The position numbers were made by a program, and so were the translations under genes. Of a stretch of DNA of 64,000 nt, positions 37,323-45,180 are shown in pieces. This stretch comes from CAVZVZ01 sp963778895 (lineage in GTDB: Bacteria; Actinomycetota; Acidimicrobiia; Acidimicrobiales; Acidimicrobilacustridaceae), in contig CAVZVZ010000007.1 of assembly GCA_963778895.1 (NCBI GenBank), forward strand, positions 124,001 to 188,000. Reading direction: 5' to 3'. A model generated the notes under the pieces. The model saw nothing but the letters and a program-made list of their open reading frames with translations, had not been told where the DNA came from and did not search any database. Within the stretch, counting starts at the first letter, position 1. Each line of letters opens with the position of its first letter.

Positions 37323-38450
37323 ATGCTGTTTCCGGAACGACTGCGCCGGATCTCCCGTCGCAATCGGATGGTGTGTGCGCTGCTCATCGTGGTCGCCGTG
37401 GCGACGACCGTGGTGGCCTGCACCAGCGGTGGCGGCGATCAGGCCAACACCCCGGACGCGCCCCAGCTCTCCCTGCCGCCGCCGTCCTACGACGACATAC
37501 CGGTGGTGACCCTGCCCGATGGCTTCGTGCAGCCCGACACCCGCGGTGTCCGGCTCTCGCCGGTCGTGGCCCAACCCAAGGGAGGGGTGCCGCCCTTGCC
37601 CGTGTACGGCGGGACCGCGACGCTCCGGGGCATCGTCAACGGTCCCGATGGTCCCGTCGGCGGGGCGACGGTGCGGATCGAGCGCTGGGTGGGTGGTCGG
37701 AGCGGCACCATCACGGTGAACGCGGGCGGGGACGGGCGCTTCAACGCGGTCAACCTGCTCGGCGGCCGCTATCGCGTGCGGGCCTGGCTCCAACCGAATC
37801 TCGCCGCTACCGAGTCCCAAGTCGCGTTCCTCGCCATCGACGGCTCGGTCGATGTGACCGTCGATGTCAACAAGTTCGAAGGCCTCCAACTCCAAGCCGG
37901 CCTCGACGTGTCGGTGATCAACGTGGACGACACGGCGCGTGTGCGCGGACTGTTCACTCGGGCCGGTGTCGACGACAACGGCATCGTCGTCGGCGAGCCC
38001 GTGCCGGCCGCCCTGATCCAACTCACCAGTCCGCAGGGTCTGTCCGTCACCGGGCCCAACCCGGCGACCACCAGCGACGCCGGCCTCGCGACCTGGACCG
38101 TGAAGTGTGACAAGGAAGGCTCCTACACCGTCACGCTCTCCACCGACGGCGCGTCGACCACCTACACCCTCCCCACGTGTGGACCGAAGCCCACCCCGAC
38201 GACGACCACACCCGACATCCCTGTGTTCAACGTGGGTGACGAGTTCACCGTGCCTCGCGCGGCGCCGCTGCCGCCGGGCACCTACGTCACGTTCGTCAAG
38301 GGGTGTGCCACGACCTTCGAGGCGTTCACCAATGGTGCGTGGGAGACGCAACGACGCGAGATCAAAGGGGACATGACCTTCGTCGTACCGGTTCGCAATC
38401 TGCTGCCGTCCGACGGCACTGATGCCTGCAGCTACCTGAGGACGGCCTGA
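37323..38450 (+). CDS. Lipoprotein with carboxypeptidase-regulatory-like beta domain
   Basis: 375 aa. Lipobox VVAC at the end of the signal peptide (MVCALLIVVAVATTVVAC). Residues about 95-160 form a CarboxypepD_reg-like beta sandwich (GTATLRGIVNGPDGPVGGA, GGRYRVRAWLQPNL). A second beta domain and a Pro/Thr linker follow. Near the C-terminus the text VPRAAPLPPGTYVTFVKGC looks like a further folded module. ATG chosen over the adjoining TTG. It lies 1 bp before a class A PBP gene, so a role at the cell wall is likely. Confidence 0.75.
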   Translation: MLFPERLRRISRRNRMVCALLIVVAVATTVVACTSGGGDQANTPDAPQLSLPPPSYDDIPVVTLPDGFVQPDTRGVRLSPVVAQPKGGVPPLPVYGGTATLRGIVNGPDGPVGGATVRIERWVGGRSGTITVNAGGDGRFNAVNLLGGRYRVRAWLQPNLAATESQVAFLAIDGSVDVTVDVNKFEGLQLQAGLDVSVINVDDTARVRGLFTRAGVDDNGIVVGEPVPAALIQLTSPQGLSVTGPNPATTSDAGLATWTVKCDKEGSYTVTLSTDGASTTYTLPTCGPKPTPTTTTPDIPVFNVGDEFTVPRAAPLPPGTYVTFVKGCATTFEAFTNGAWETQRREIKGDMTFVVPVRNLLPSDGTDACSYLRTA

Positions 38451-38451
38451 C

Positions 38452-40656
38452 ATGACGGTCCGCCGCCGCCCCAAGTGGAGACGAGCCACGCGTACTGGCC
38501 TGCGGGCCTCGGTCGTGCTCATCGTCGGTGTGCCGTTGCTCGTCGTCGGCACCGCCGCGGCCGGCTTCGGCCTGTTGTTGTTCGGCAACCTGCCCGGCAC
38601 CGTCCCCCAGGAGAACCCGGTCCTCGAGTCGCAGCCCTCGTACGTCTACGACTCGCAGGGCAACCAGATCGGCGTGTTCCGCGAGTTCGACCTCACGGTT
38701 CCGATGAAGAAGGAAGACGTCCCCCAGGTTCTGAAGAATGCGGTGGTCGCCGCGGAAGACCGTCGCTTCTGGGTGCACGAGGGCATCGACCCCGAAGGTC
38801 TCGTACGAGCCGCGCTGACCAACTACCGCGAGGGCACCGTTGTTCAGGGCGGTTCGACCATCACCCAGCAGTACGTGAAGGCCCGCTACCTCACCACCGA
38901 GCGGACCCTCTCGCGCAAGCTCAACGAGGCCGTGCTCGCGACCCGCGTCGAACGTGAGCTGGCTGACGAACTCGGTTCGGTGCAAGCGGCCAAAGAGGAG
39001 ATCCTTTTCCGCTATCTCGACGAGACCTACTTCGGCAGCGGTGCCTACGGCGCCGGAGCGGCCGCGCAGACGTACTTCCGCAAGGACGTGAAAGACCTCA
39101 CGATCAGTGAGGCGGCCACGATCGCCGGTGTCATTCCCTCGCCGTCGAAGTTCGGGCCACGCGACAACATCTTGTTGGCCGAGGCGGGCCGTCAGCGGGT
39201 GCTGCGGTCGATGTTGGACGAGGGAATGATCAGCCAGCAGGAGTTCGACCAGGCCTGGGCGCAGCCGCTCTGGTACGTCGGCTTCGGTCTGCCGCAGGAA
39301 GGCCAACAGGTCACGCTGGTCTGGCCGCCGCAGGAATCGGGAGCGAGCCAGTACCCCTACTTCGTCGACTACGTGCAGAAGTACCTCATCGATCAGTACA
39401 CCGCCGAGTTCGGCCCGGAAGAAGCGGCTCGGCTCGTGTACCGAGGCGGGCTACGCATCGACACCACCATCGATCCTCGCCTGCAGGGGCTGGCCGAGAA
39501 CGCGATCAACAACGAGCTGAAGGGCAGCGACTTCCCGACCGACATGTCGTTGGTGTCGGTCGAACCCTCGACGGGCTACGTGAAGACCTTCGTGGGCGGC
39601 CGCGACTTCGCTCAGAGTCAAGTGAACTTGGCGCTCGGCGGTGACACCGGCATGCAGGGTGGCTCCGCGTTCAAGACGTACACGATGGCGGCTGCGATCG
39701 AGCAGGGCTTCGGGCCGGACACGACCTATCCCGGCGGCCCCTACCTCGAACCGGGCTGTACGAGCGCGGGCGGTAAACCTTGTGAAGCGCTCACCGGTAC
39801 GGGCGGCGACATGAAGGTCGCGGCTGCGGCGTCGAGCAACGCCTACTTCGTACAGCTGGCCCGTGACGTCGGCGCCAAGAACATCGCAGAGATGGCGCGT
39901 CGTCTCGGCGTCAGCCGATTCTCGGCGAGTTGGGACGCTGATCCTGCGACCACGTGCGTGTCGCCCCGCATCACGCTCGGTCAGTGCAGTGTGTCGCCGC
40001 TCGACATGGCCTCGGCGTACGCCACGATCGCCAACCACGGCGTGAAACCGAACGTGACGCCCGTGGTGAAGGTCACCAAGCCCGACGGCACCGTCATCAC
40101 CGACAACACCAAGCCGGTCGGCACGCCCGTGCTCAACGCGGCCATCGCCGACACCGTGACCGACATCCTTCGTGGCGTCGTCGACGGTGGTACCGGCAAG
40201 CGGGCCAACATCGATCGGCCGGTCGTGGGCAAGACAGGCACGACCGACAACAACACCGACATCTGGTTCGTCGGCTATACACCGCAGCTCGTGGCCGCCG
40301 TCTGGAAGGGCCACGCCGACGGGCAGCGGACCCTCGGCCCCAACGCCTTCGGTGGTGAGGCCGGCGCCCGCACCTGGGCCGCGTTCATGAAGCCGGCAAT
40401 GGACGGCCAGCCGGTGCTCGACTTCCCGGTCCCCGGCCCATTGCCCGTGCCCCGTACCGAGGGGCTGGACGAGCCGGCCCGGAAACGCGCGAACCAGCAG
40501 TCGATCGCGCAGTTCCCGACCGACTGCGGAGGCCCCTGTGTGAAGGCTCCCTCCCTGCCCGCCCCCGCGCCACCACCGACCGCACCGCCCACCACCGCTC
40601 CAGCCGCGCCCGACACCTCGTCGACCACGACGACCGAGAAAAAGGGAGGCAACTGA
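38452..40656 (+). CDS. Class A penicillin-binding protein (transglycosylase/transpeptidase)
   Basis: 734 aa bifunctional peptidoglycan synthase. An N-terminal membrane anchor (about 20-46) precedes a GT51 domain with the catalytic Glu motif EDRRFWVHEGID and QGGSTITQQYVKAR. The transpeptidase domain has SxxK as GGSAFKTYTM, SxN as SSNAYF and KTGTT. The C-terminus is a Pro/Thr-rich tail ending STTTTEKKGGN. All catalytic motifs are intact. Spacing to both neighbours is 1-3 bp, so it is the core of a cell-wall operon. Confidence 0.95.
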   Translation: MTVRRRPKWRRATRTGLRASVVLIVGVPLLVVGTAAAGFGLLLFGNLPGTVPQENPVLESQPSYVYDSQGNQIGVFREFDLTVPMKKEDVPQVLKNAVVAAEDRRFWVHEGIDPEGLVRAALTNYREGTVVQGGSTITQQYVKARYLTTERTLSRKLNEAVLATRVERELADELGSVQAAKEEILFRYLDETYFGSGAYGAGAAAQTYFRKDVKDLTISEAATIAGVIPSPSKFGPRDNILLAEAGRQRVLRSMLDEGMISQQEFDQAWAQPLWYVGFGLPQEGQQVTLVWPPQESGASQYPYFVDYVQKYLIDQYTAEFGPEEAARLVYRGGLRIDTTIDPRLQGLAENAINNELKGSDFPTDMSLVSVEPSTGYVKTFVGGRDFAQSQVNLALGGDTGMQGGSAFKTYTMAAAIEQGFGPDTTYPGGPYLEPGCTSAGGKPCEALTGTGGDMKVAAAASSNAYFVQLARDVGAKNIAEMARRLGVSRFSASWDADPATTCVSPRITLGQCSVSPLDMASAYATIANHGVKPNVTPVVKVTKPDGTVITDNTKPVGTPVLNAAIADTVTDILRGVVDGGTGKRANIDRPVVGKTGTTDNNTDIWFVGYTPQLVAAVWKGHADGQRTLGPNAFGGEAGARTWAAFMKPAMDGQPVLDFPVPGPLPVPRTEGLDEPARKRANQQSIAQFPTDCGGPCVKAPSLPAPAPPPTAPPTTAPAAPDTSSTTTTEKKGGN

Positions 40657-40659
40657 CCG

Positions 40660-41745
40660 ATGAGTCACGTCGACGACGGCACCCCGTCCTCCGACCCCAT
40701 CGATCTGACGCGACCCGTCATCGACGCGGAGCCCATCACGGGTCAACAGAGCGCCATCCCTGCGTCCGACGCCGCCGGCGGCAACGGCGCGGGCAGCGAC
40801 AAGCCCAAGCGCGGCCAGAGCCGGTCGGAGTGGCGACGCGCCGAGAAGGCCCGTCGCTACGCGGCGCGCAACTCCGTGCGCTTCCCGATCTTCACCCGTT
40901 CCATCCTGTTGTGGCTCCTGATCTTTGCGCTCACCGGTCTCGCGTTCGGTGCGAGCGGCGCGTTCTGGTGGGCCAACTTCAACAGCCAGGTCAGCGATCT
41001 TCGCAACGACACACAGGACTTCGAGTCCCGGTCGTCCGACGCGCAGAGCCAGATCGAAGACCAACGCAAGCAGGCGCTCGACGACATCAATGGCGCCTTG
41101 GCCCCGCTGCGCGGGTTCCTGTCCGAGACGCAGATGCTTCAACTCGGCCAACAGTTCTCGCCGTCGGTCCAGTTCATTGCCACCCTCGACGAGAACGGCT
41201 TCCCGTCTGTCGGCACCGGCTTCGCGGTCATCACCGACGACAAGCAGACCTTCTACGTCACGTCCTACAACACCGTGAAGGCCGCGACCGTCGCTCCGGG
41301 TCCAGACATCACCCTCCGGAAAGGCACCGACGAGGTCAAGGGTGAGCTCTGGAACTGGGACCCTGAACACGACCTGGCGCTCGTGCGGGCCGACATTCCG
41401 AACCAGCAGGTACTCGACTGGGTCGACGACGCTACGGCGGCCAAAGCTGTCAGCACGCGGATCTTCCCCGTGAGCGGCGAAGGTGGTGCGGGATCCGCTT
41501 TGACGACCGGAGTCGTGATCGATCAATCCTCAGCCGGCTTCCAACATGACGCACCGCTGGGTTCCGCTTGGCAAGGCGGACCCATCGTCACCGTCGACGG
41601 CAAGGTCTTCGGTGTGGCGTCGCTCACTTATGCACCGCTTGGTTTCGCACCGGGCGAGCAGGTGCATTTCGCAGTGTCGGTGAACGAGTTGTGCCGCAAG
41701 CTCCTGTCGTGCGGCAACACACGACAGGCGGGCCCCAAGAACTGA
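40660..41745 (+). CDS. Membrane protein with inactive trypsin-like (HtrA-type) domain
   Basis: 361 aa. A disordered cytoplasmic N-terminus leads to a basic patch, one helix (about 75-97), a coiled coil (about 100-145), then a trypsin-fold domain. The fold markers are GTGFAVITDD, FYVTSYNTV, DLALVRADIP and SAWQGGPIVTVDG. In active enzymes these are TAxH, DxAL and GxSGGP. Here the His position is Asn and the Ser position is Gln, while Asp is kept. It cannot be a classical protease, so a sensor or scaffold role beside the PBP is more likely. Confidence 0.8.
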   Translation: MSHVDDGTPSSDPIDLTRPVIDAEPITGQQSAIPASDAAGGNGAGSDKPKRGQSRSEWRRAEKARRYAARNSVRFPIFTRSILLWLLIFALTGLAFGASGAFWWANFNSQVSDLRNDTQDFESRSSDAQSQIEDQRKQALDDINGALAPLRGFLSETQMLQLGQQFSPSVQFIATLDENGFPSVGTGFAVITDDKQTFYVTSYNTVKAATVAPGPDITLRKGTDEVKGELWNWDPEHDLALVRADIPNQQVLDWVDDATAAKAVSTRIFPVSGEGGAGSALTTGVVIDQSSAGFQHDAPLGSAWQGGPIVTVDGKVFGVASLTYAPLGFAPGEQVHFAVSVNELCRKLLSCGNTRQAGPKN

Positions 41746-41747
41746 GG

Positions 41748-42215
41748 TCAGCCGCCGCGGATCGTCGCGAGTGCCTCGCCGATGTGTTTCGTCGGCCGGA
41801 ACTGTGACGAGAACACCTTGCGAACCACACCTTCCGGATCGATCACGTAGGTGACACGGCCCGGGAGCAAGCCCAGCGTCTTGGTGACCCCGTACTGCTT
41901 GCGCACGGTGTCGCCTTCGTCGGCCACCAAGGTGAACGGCAGCGAGTGCTTGTCGGCGAACTTCTTGTGCGAGTCGACGCCCTGCCCGCTGATGCCGACG
42001 ACACGCGCGCCGGCATCGACGAAGTCCTCGTGACTGTCGCGGAAGCTGCACGACTCGGCGGTGCAGCCGGGTGTGTCGTCGGCGGGGTAGAAGTACAGAA
42101 CCACCCAAGAACCGCGTAGCCCACTGAGGGTCACGGACTGGCCGTCCTGATCGGGCAAGGTGAAGTCGGGTGCGGGATCGCCTTCGCGAATTGATGGGGC
42201 CACAGGCGTCTTCAT
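41748..42215 (-). CDS. bcp: Peroxiredoxin, BCP/thioredoxin-dependent type
   Basis: 155 aa. Peroxidatic Cys in DTPGCTAESCSFRD with the nearby second Cys typical of BCP/PrxQ. FTLPDQDGQ near the N-terminus and GVDSHKKFADKHSLPFTLVA confirm the fold. It reduces hydroperoxides. The start is not certain; a GTG 12 nt inside the frame is an alternative. It ends 2 bp from the convergent pseudo-protease gene. Confidence 0.93.
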   Translation of the reverse strand: MKTPVAPSIREGDPAPDFTLPDQDGQSVTLSGLRGSWVVLYFYPADDTPGCTAESCSFRDSHEDFVDAGARVVGISGQGVDSHKKFADKHSLPFTLVADEGDTVRKQYGVTKTLGLLPGRVTYVIDPEGVVRKVFSSQFRPTKHIGEALATIRGG

Positions 42216-42247
42216 AACACCGGGGGACGACGATTCCCACGTTGCAC

Positions 42248-42253
42248 TAGCTT
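42248..42253 (+). promoter_or_regulatory. -10 box TAGCTT, probable leaderless start
   Basis: TAGCTT ends 8 nt before ATG 42262. Confidence 0.45.
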
Positions 42254-42261
42254 TGGCGCCC

Positions 42262-43119
42262 ATGCCAACGATCGCCGTGGTCAACCAGAAGGGCGGGGTG
42301 GGCAAGACCACCGTCTCGCTCGGCCTGGCGTCGGCAGCGGCCCGCGCCGGCCGGCGCGTGCTCGTCGTCGACCTCGACCCGCAGGCCAACGCCACGACCG
42401 GGCTCGGCCTCTGGGAGCCCGCCGTCACCGTCGATCGAGCGCTCGAGACCGACCGCCCCGGCGTCCTCCGCGATGTCATCATCCCGTCGGGCTGGCCGGC
42501 GGATCTGGGCGCCATCCCCGACGTCGTGGCGAGCTCACCGGCGCTCGCCGCCCGTGAGCCCCAACTCGTCGTCGATCCGATCGGCGCGCAGGACCGACTG
42601 CAGACGGCGATGAAGGGCATCGACCACGAGTTGGTCATCATCGACTGCCCGCCGTCGCTGGGTCTGCTCACCGTCAACGGGCTCTTTGCCGCCGAGCAGG
42701 CGCTCATCGTCACCGAACCGGCCGCCTGGGCTTCCGACGGCGTGCAGCAGGTGCTGCGCACGGTCGAGCGCATCGGGCAGCGCCGCAATGGCGAGCTGTC
42801 GGTCGCCGGCCTGGCCGTGAACCGCCTCGGTCGCACCCGTGACGCCAAGTACTGGTACGAACAGCTGGTCGAGCAATATCCCGGTCAGGTCCTTCCGCCG
42901 GTGCACCTGCGGGCCGCCATCGCCGAGGCCGCCGCCCAGTCGCTGCCGATCCACGGTCTCGGCACCCGCTCGGGCGCGCCCGAGGCGGCCGCCGAGTTCG
43001 ACGCCCTGCTCGCCGCCATCCTTCTTCCCGCTCCTCTCGACCCTGCCCCCCGCGTCCCCGACGGAGGCCCAGATGCCGTACGACCCGCAACGTTCGCATC
43101 GCCGCCCGCAGCTCTCTGA
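42262..43119 (+). CDS. ParA/Soj-family ATPase
   Basis: 285 aa. Deviant Walker A KGGVGKTTVSL, Walker A' VDLDPQANAT and Walker B region LVIIDCPPSLGLLTVNGL. ParA-type ATPases position chromosomes, plasmids or protein clusters. No parB or parS lies nearby, so this is probably an orphan MinD/ParA positioning protein and not the chromosome partition gene. The end overlaps the next gene by 47 bp. Confidence 0.9.
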   Translation: MPTIAVVNQKGGVGKTTVSLGLASAAARAGRRVLVVDLDPQANATTGLGLWEPAVTVDRALETDRPGVLRDVIIPSGWPADLGAIPDVVASSPALAAREPQLVVDPIGAQDRLQTAMKGIDHELVIIDCPPSLGLLTVNGLFAAEQALIVTEPAAWASDGVQQVLRTVERIGQRRNGELSVAGLAVNRLGRTRDAKYWYEQLVEQYPGQVLPPVHLRAAIAEAAAQSLPIHGLGTRSGAPEAAAEFDALLAAILLPAPLDPAPRVPDGGPDAVRPATFASPPAAL

Positions 43120-43363
43120 CGACGGGCCGGCGCCCATCGACGCCTTGCTCGATCACGCCGACACCGCCGACGCCGATCCCGAGCCCGTCGCTGTCGAACC
43201 GGTGGTCGCGACCGCGCCCGTAGCGACGCCGGTCCCCGACGCCATCTACGACGAGATCGAGGTGGCCGCGGCCACCGAACGCGGACGACCGCGCCTGGCG
43301 TTGCTCGCGGCCGCCCTGCTCGTGGTGGTGCTCGTGTTCGCCTGGGTACGTCGACGCCGCTGA
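43073..43363 (+). CDS. Tail-anchored small acidic protein paired with ParA
   Basis: 96 aa. ATG with ACGGAGG ribosome site, starting inside the 3' end of the ParA gene. An acidic, Ala/Pro-rich cytoplasmic region (PIDALLDHADTADADPEP) ends in one C-terminal helix (LALLAAALLVVVLVFAW) and RRRR. A plausible membrane adaptor or activator of the ParA ATPase, by position only. Confidence 0.7.
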   Translation: MPYDPQRSHRRPQLSDDGPAPIDALLDHADTADADPEPVAVEPVVATAPVATPVPDAIYDEIEVAAATERGRPRLALLAAALLVVVLVFAWVRRRR

Positions 43364-43383
43364 CGCAGTGATCTGTAGCTCGC

Positions 43384-43906
43384 TCAGGCGAGCTCGGGTG
43401 GTTGCCTCTGATCCGACTTGCGCCGCGGCTTCTGCCGGCGGTCGTCACCCGAGCGGCGCTCGGAGAACACCTTCGCCCAGTCCTGGTACTCGCGGCGTTC
43501 GAGCCCGCTCCTCCGGTCGCTGCCCTTGCGCCGTTCACCGCCGCTGAGCCACTCACCGAGCGCGCCCAGGGCCGCCTCGAGCATCTCGGTGTTCGCGCCG
43601 CAGGACCACCGCGAACGCACCGGCGGCCAGGCCGAGTGGTTCGAGGCTCACGTCCGTCGTGACCAGGATGACCTCGACCGGCGGCTCGAGCCGAGACAGA
43701 TCCTCGGTCACTTCGAGGCCGCTCACGCCGTAGATCTCGTTGCGCACGATGGCGGCGTCGGGCTGGTGGATCTCCACGAGTTGGAGGAGCTCGACGGCGT
43801 GGCGGGCCGTGTCCACGACCTCGAATCCAGCCTCCGTGGCCGCCTGCTTCAACACGGACAGTTCGAGCTCGTCGTCGTCGCAGATCAGCATCCGCTTCGC
43901 ACCCAC
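43384..43906 (-). CDS. Degenerate response-regulator receiver with RRxGxDRR tail (frameshifted)
   Basis: About 174 codons. The N-terminal receiver fold keeps the acidic pocket (MLICDDDELE) and the Thr region (EVILVTTDVS). The phospho-acceptor Asp is replaced: PDAAIVRNEIYGVSG has Arg where PDxxxxD is expected. After a frame change near 43600 the tail reads ALGEWLSGGERRKGSDRRSG and SERRSGDDRRQK, a repeated RRxGxDRR motif also found in other bacterial signalling proteins. Phosphorylation-independent signalling or RNA/lipid binding by the basic tail is possible. Confidence 0.7.
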
Positions 43907-44120
43907 GGCGGAAGCGTGTCACTCCAGCCGCCGCCCATCAATCGCTCTTCTGCTTTGGCCTGCTGTCGCAGGCCCGGCTTCGCCGATCCTCGTCAGTCGG
44001 ATCTTGCTGCTCCGCTCCGCTTCGCAGCGTCGGCCCGGCACCCAACCCAACTTGCGTGTCACCGCACCCGGATGAGGGTCTGTGGAACGCAAGTTGGAGT
44101 GGGGGTGGGTTGGGACCAAC
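43907..44120. other. Intergenic region with an inverted repeat
   Basis: 214 bp. CACCCAACCCAACTTGCGT (44039-44057) is matched by ACGCAAGTT and GGGTTGGG (44092-44116), that is an AACTTGCGT/ACGCAAGTT inverted repeat with outer CCCAACCC/GGGTTGGG arms. It lies just before the alcohol dehydrogenase gene and could be an operator or hairpin leader. Confidence 0.45.
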
Positions 44121-45132
44121 ATGAGCACATGCGTGCGCAGCGGCTCGATCATCCCGGCTCCGGCGGCGAGCGGGCCGTTGCGCTCGTTCGAGGCCGCCGA
44201 TCTCGTGCCCGGCCCGGGCGAGGTGCTCGTCGACGTGACGGCGTGCGCCGTCTGTCGCACCGACCTCCAACTGTGCGAGGGCGACCTCCGAGCTCGACGG
44301 CTGCCGATCGTTCCCGGCCATCAGATCGTCGGTCGCATCGCGCGGGCGGGTGACGGTGTCGACGCCGCACGTGTCGGCGAGCGCGTCGGCATCGCCTGGA
44401 TCGCGTCGACGTGCGGAGTCTGTCGCTTCTGCAGCACCGGCCGCGAGAACCTGTGCGTGGCGGCCGAGTTCACCGGCTGGGACCGCGACGGCGGTTACGC
44501 CACCCAGACCGTGGCGCGCGCCGACTTCGTCTTCCCACTGCCCCCGGGCTTCGACGATCTCGATGCCGCACCCCTGCTGTGTGGCGGCGTGATCGGCTAT
44601 CGGTCGCTGAAGGTCGCCGGCGTTCAACCCGGTATGCGGGTCGGGTTTGTACGGGTTCGGTGCGTCGGCCACGTCCGTCATCCAGGTCGCCGTGCATTGG
44701 GGCTGCGAGGTGTACGTCATCACCCGGTCGGTATCCGAGCAGCACCGCGCCACCGAGCTGGGTGCGCGTTGGGTCGGTGGCCTCGAGGCCACCCCGCCCG
44801 TCCCGCTCGACGCCGCAATCACCTTCGCTCCGGTCGGCGATGTCGTGGTGCTCGCGCTCGGCCATCTCGACCGTGGTGGCATCGTCGCCGTCAATGCGAT
44901 CCACCTCGATCACATCCCGGCCTTCGACTACGAGCGGCTGTGGTGGGAGCGCCAGATACGCAGCGTCGCCAACGTGACACGGGACGACGTGCGGGAGTTC
45001 CTGGCCCTCGCGGCCGATATCGGGATCTCGACCGTCTACGAGCTGACGGATCTCGACGCAGCCAACAGCGCCTTGGGGCGTTTGGCTCGTGGTGAGGTAC
45101 AGGGCACGTCCGTACTGCGGGTGCGCGCCTAG
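44121..45132 (+). CDS. Zinc-dependent alcohol dehydrogenase (frameshifted)
   Basis: About 337 codons of the MDR family. Catalytic zinc ligands in ACAVCRTDL and PGHQIVGRI; structural-zinc cluster CGVCRFCSTGRENLC. After GVQPGMRVG the frame changes near 44645: one t removed gives LYGFGASATSVIQVA, the NAD-binding Rossmann motif. The protein then runs to RGEVQGTSVLRVRA. The oxidised alcohol is unknown. Confidence 0.88.
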
Positions 45133-45165
45133 TACCCTTGCCGAGCACGTTGCTGGGAGGCGCTC

Positions 45166-45175
45166 GGAGGTGATG
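45166..45175 (+). promoter_or_regulatory. Near-perfect Shine-Dalgarno for the GGDEF-EAL gene
   Basis: GGAGGTGATG matches the 16S 3' end over ten bases and lies 5 nt before GTG 45181. It is the strongest ribosome site in the window and fixes the start. Confidence 0.8.
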
Positions 45176-45180
45176 AACAC

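Noticed and set aside
42262..43119. ParA as evidence for an integrated plasmid or the chromosome origin
   Set aside because: No parB, parS-like sites, repA, dnaA or other origin genes are nearby.
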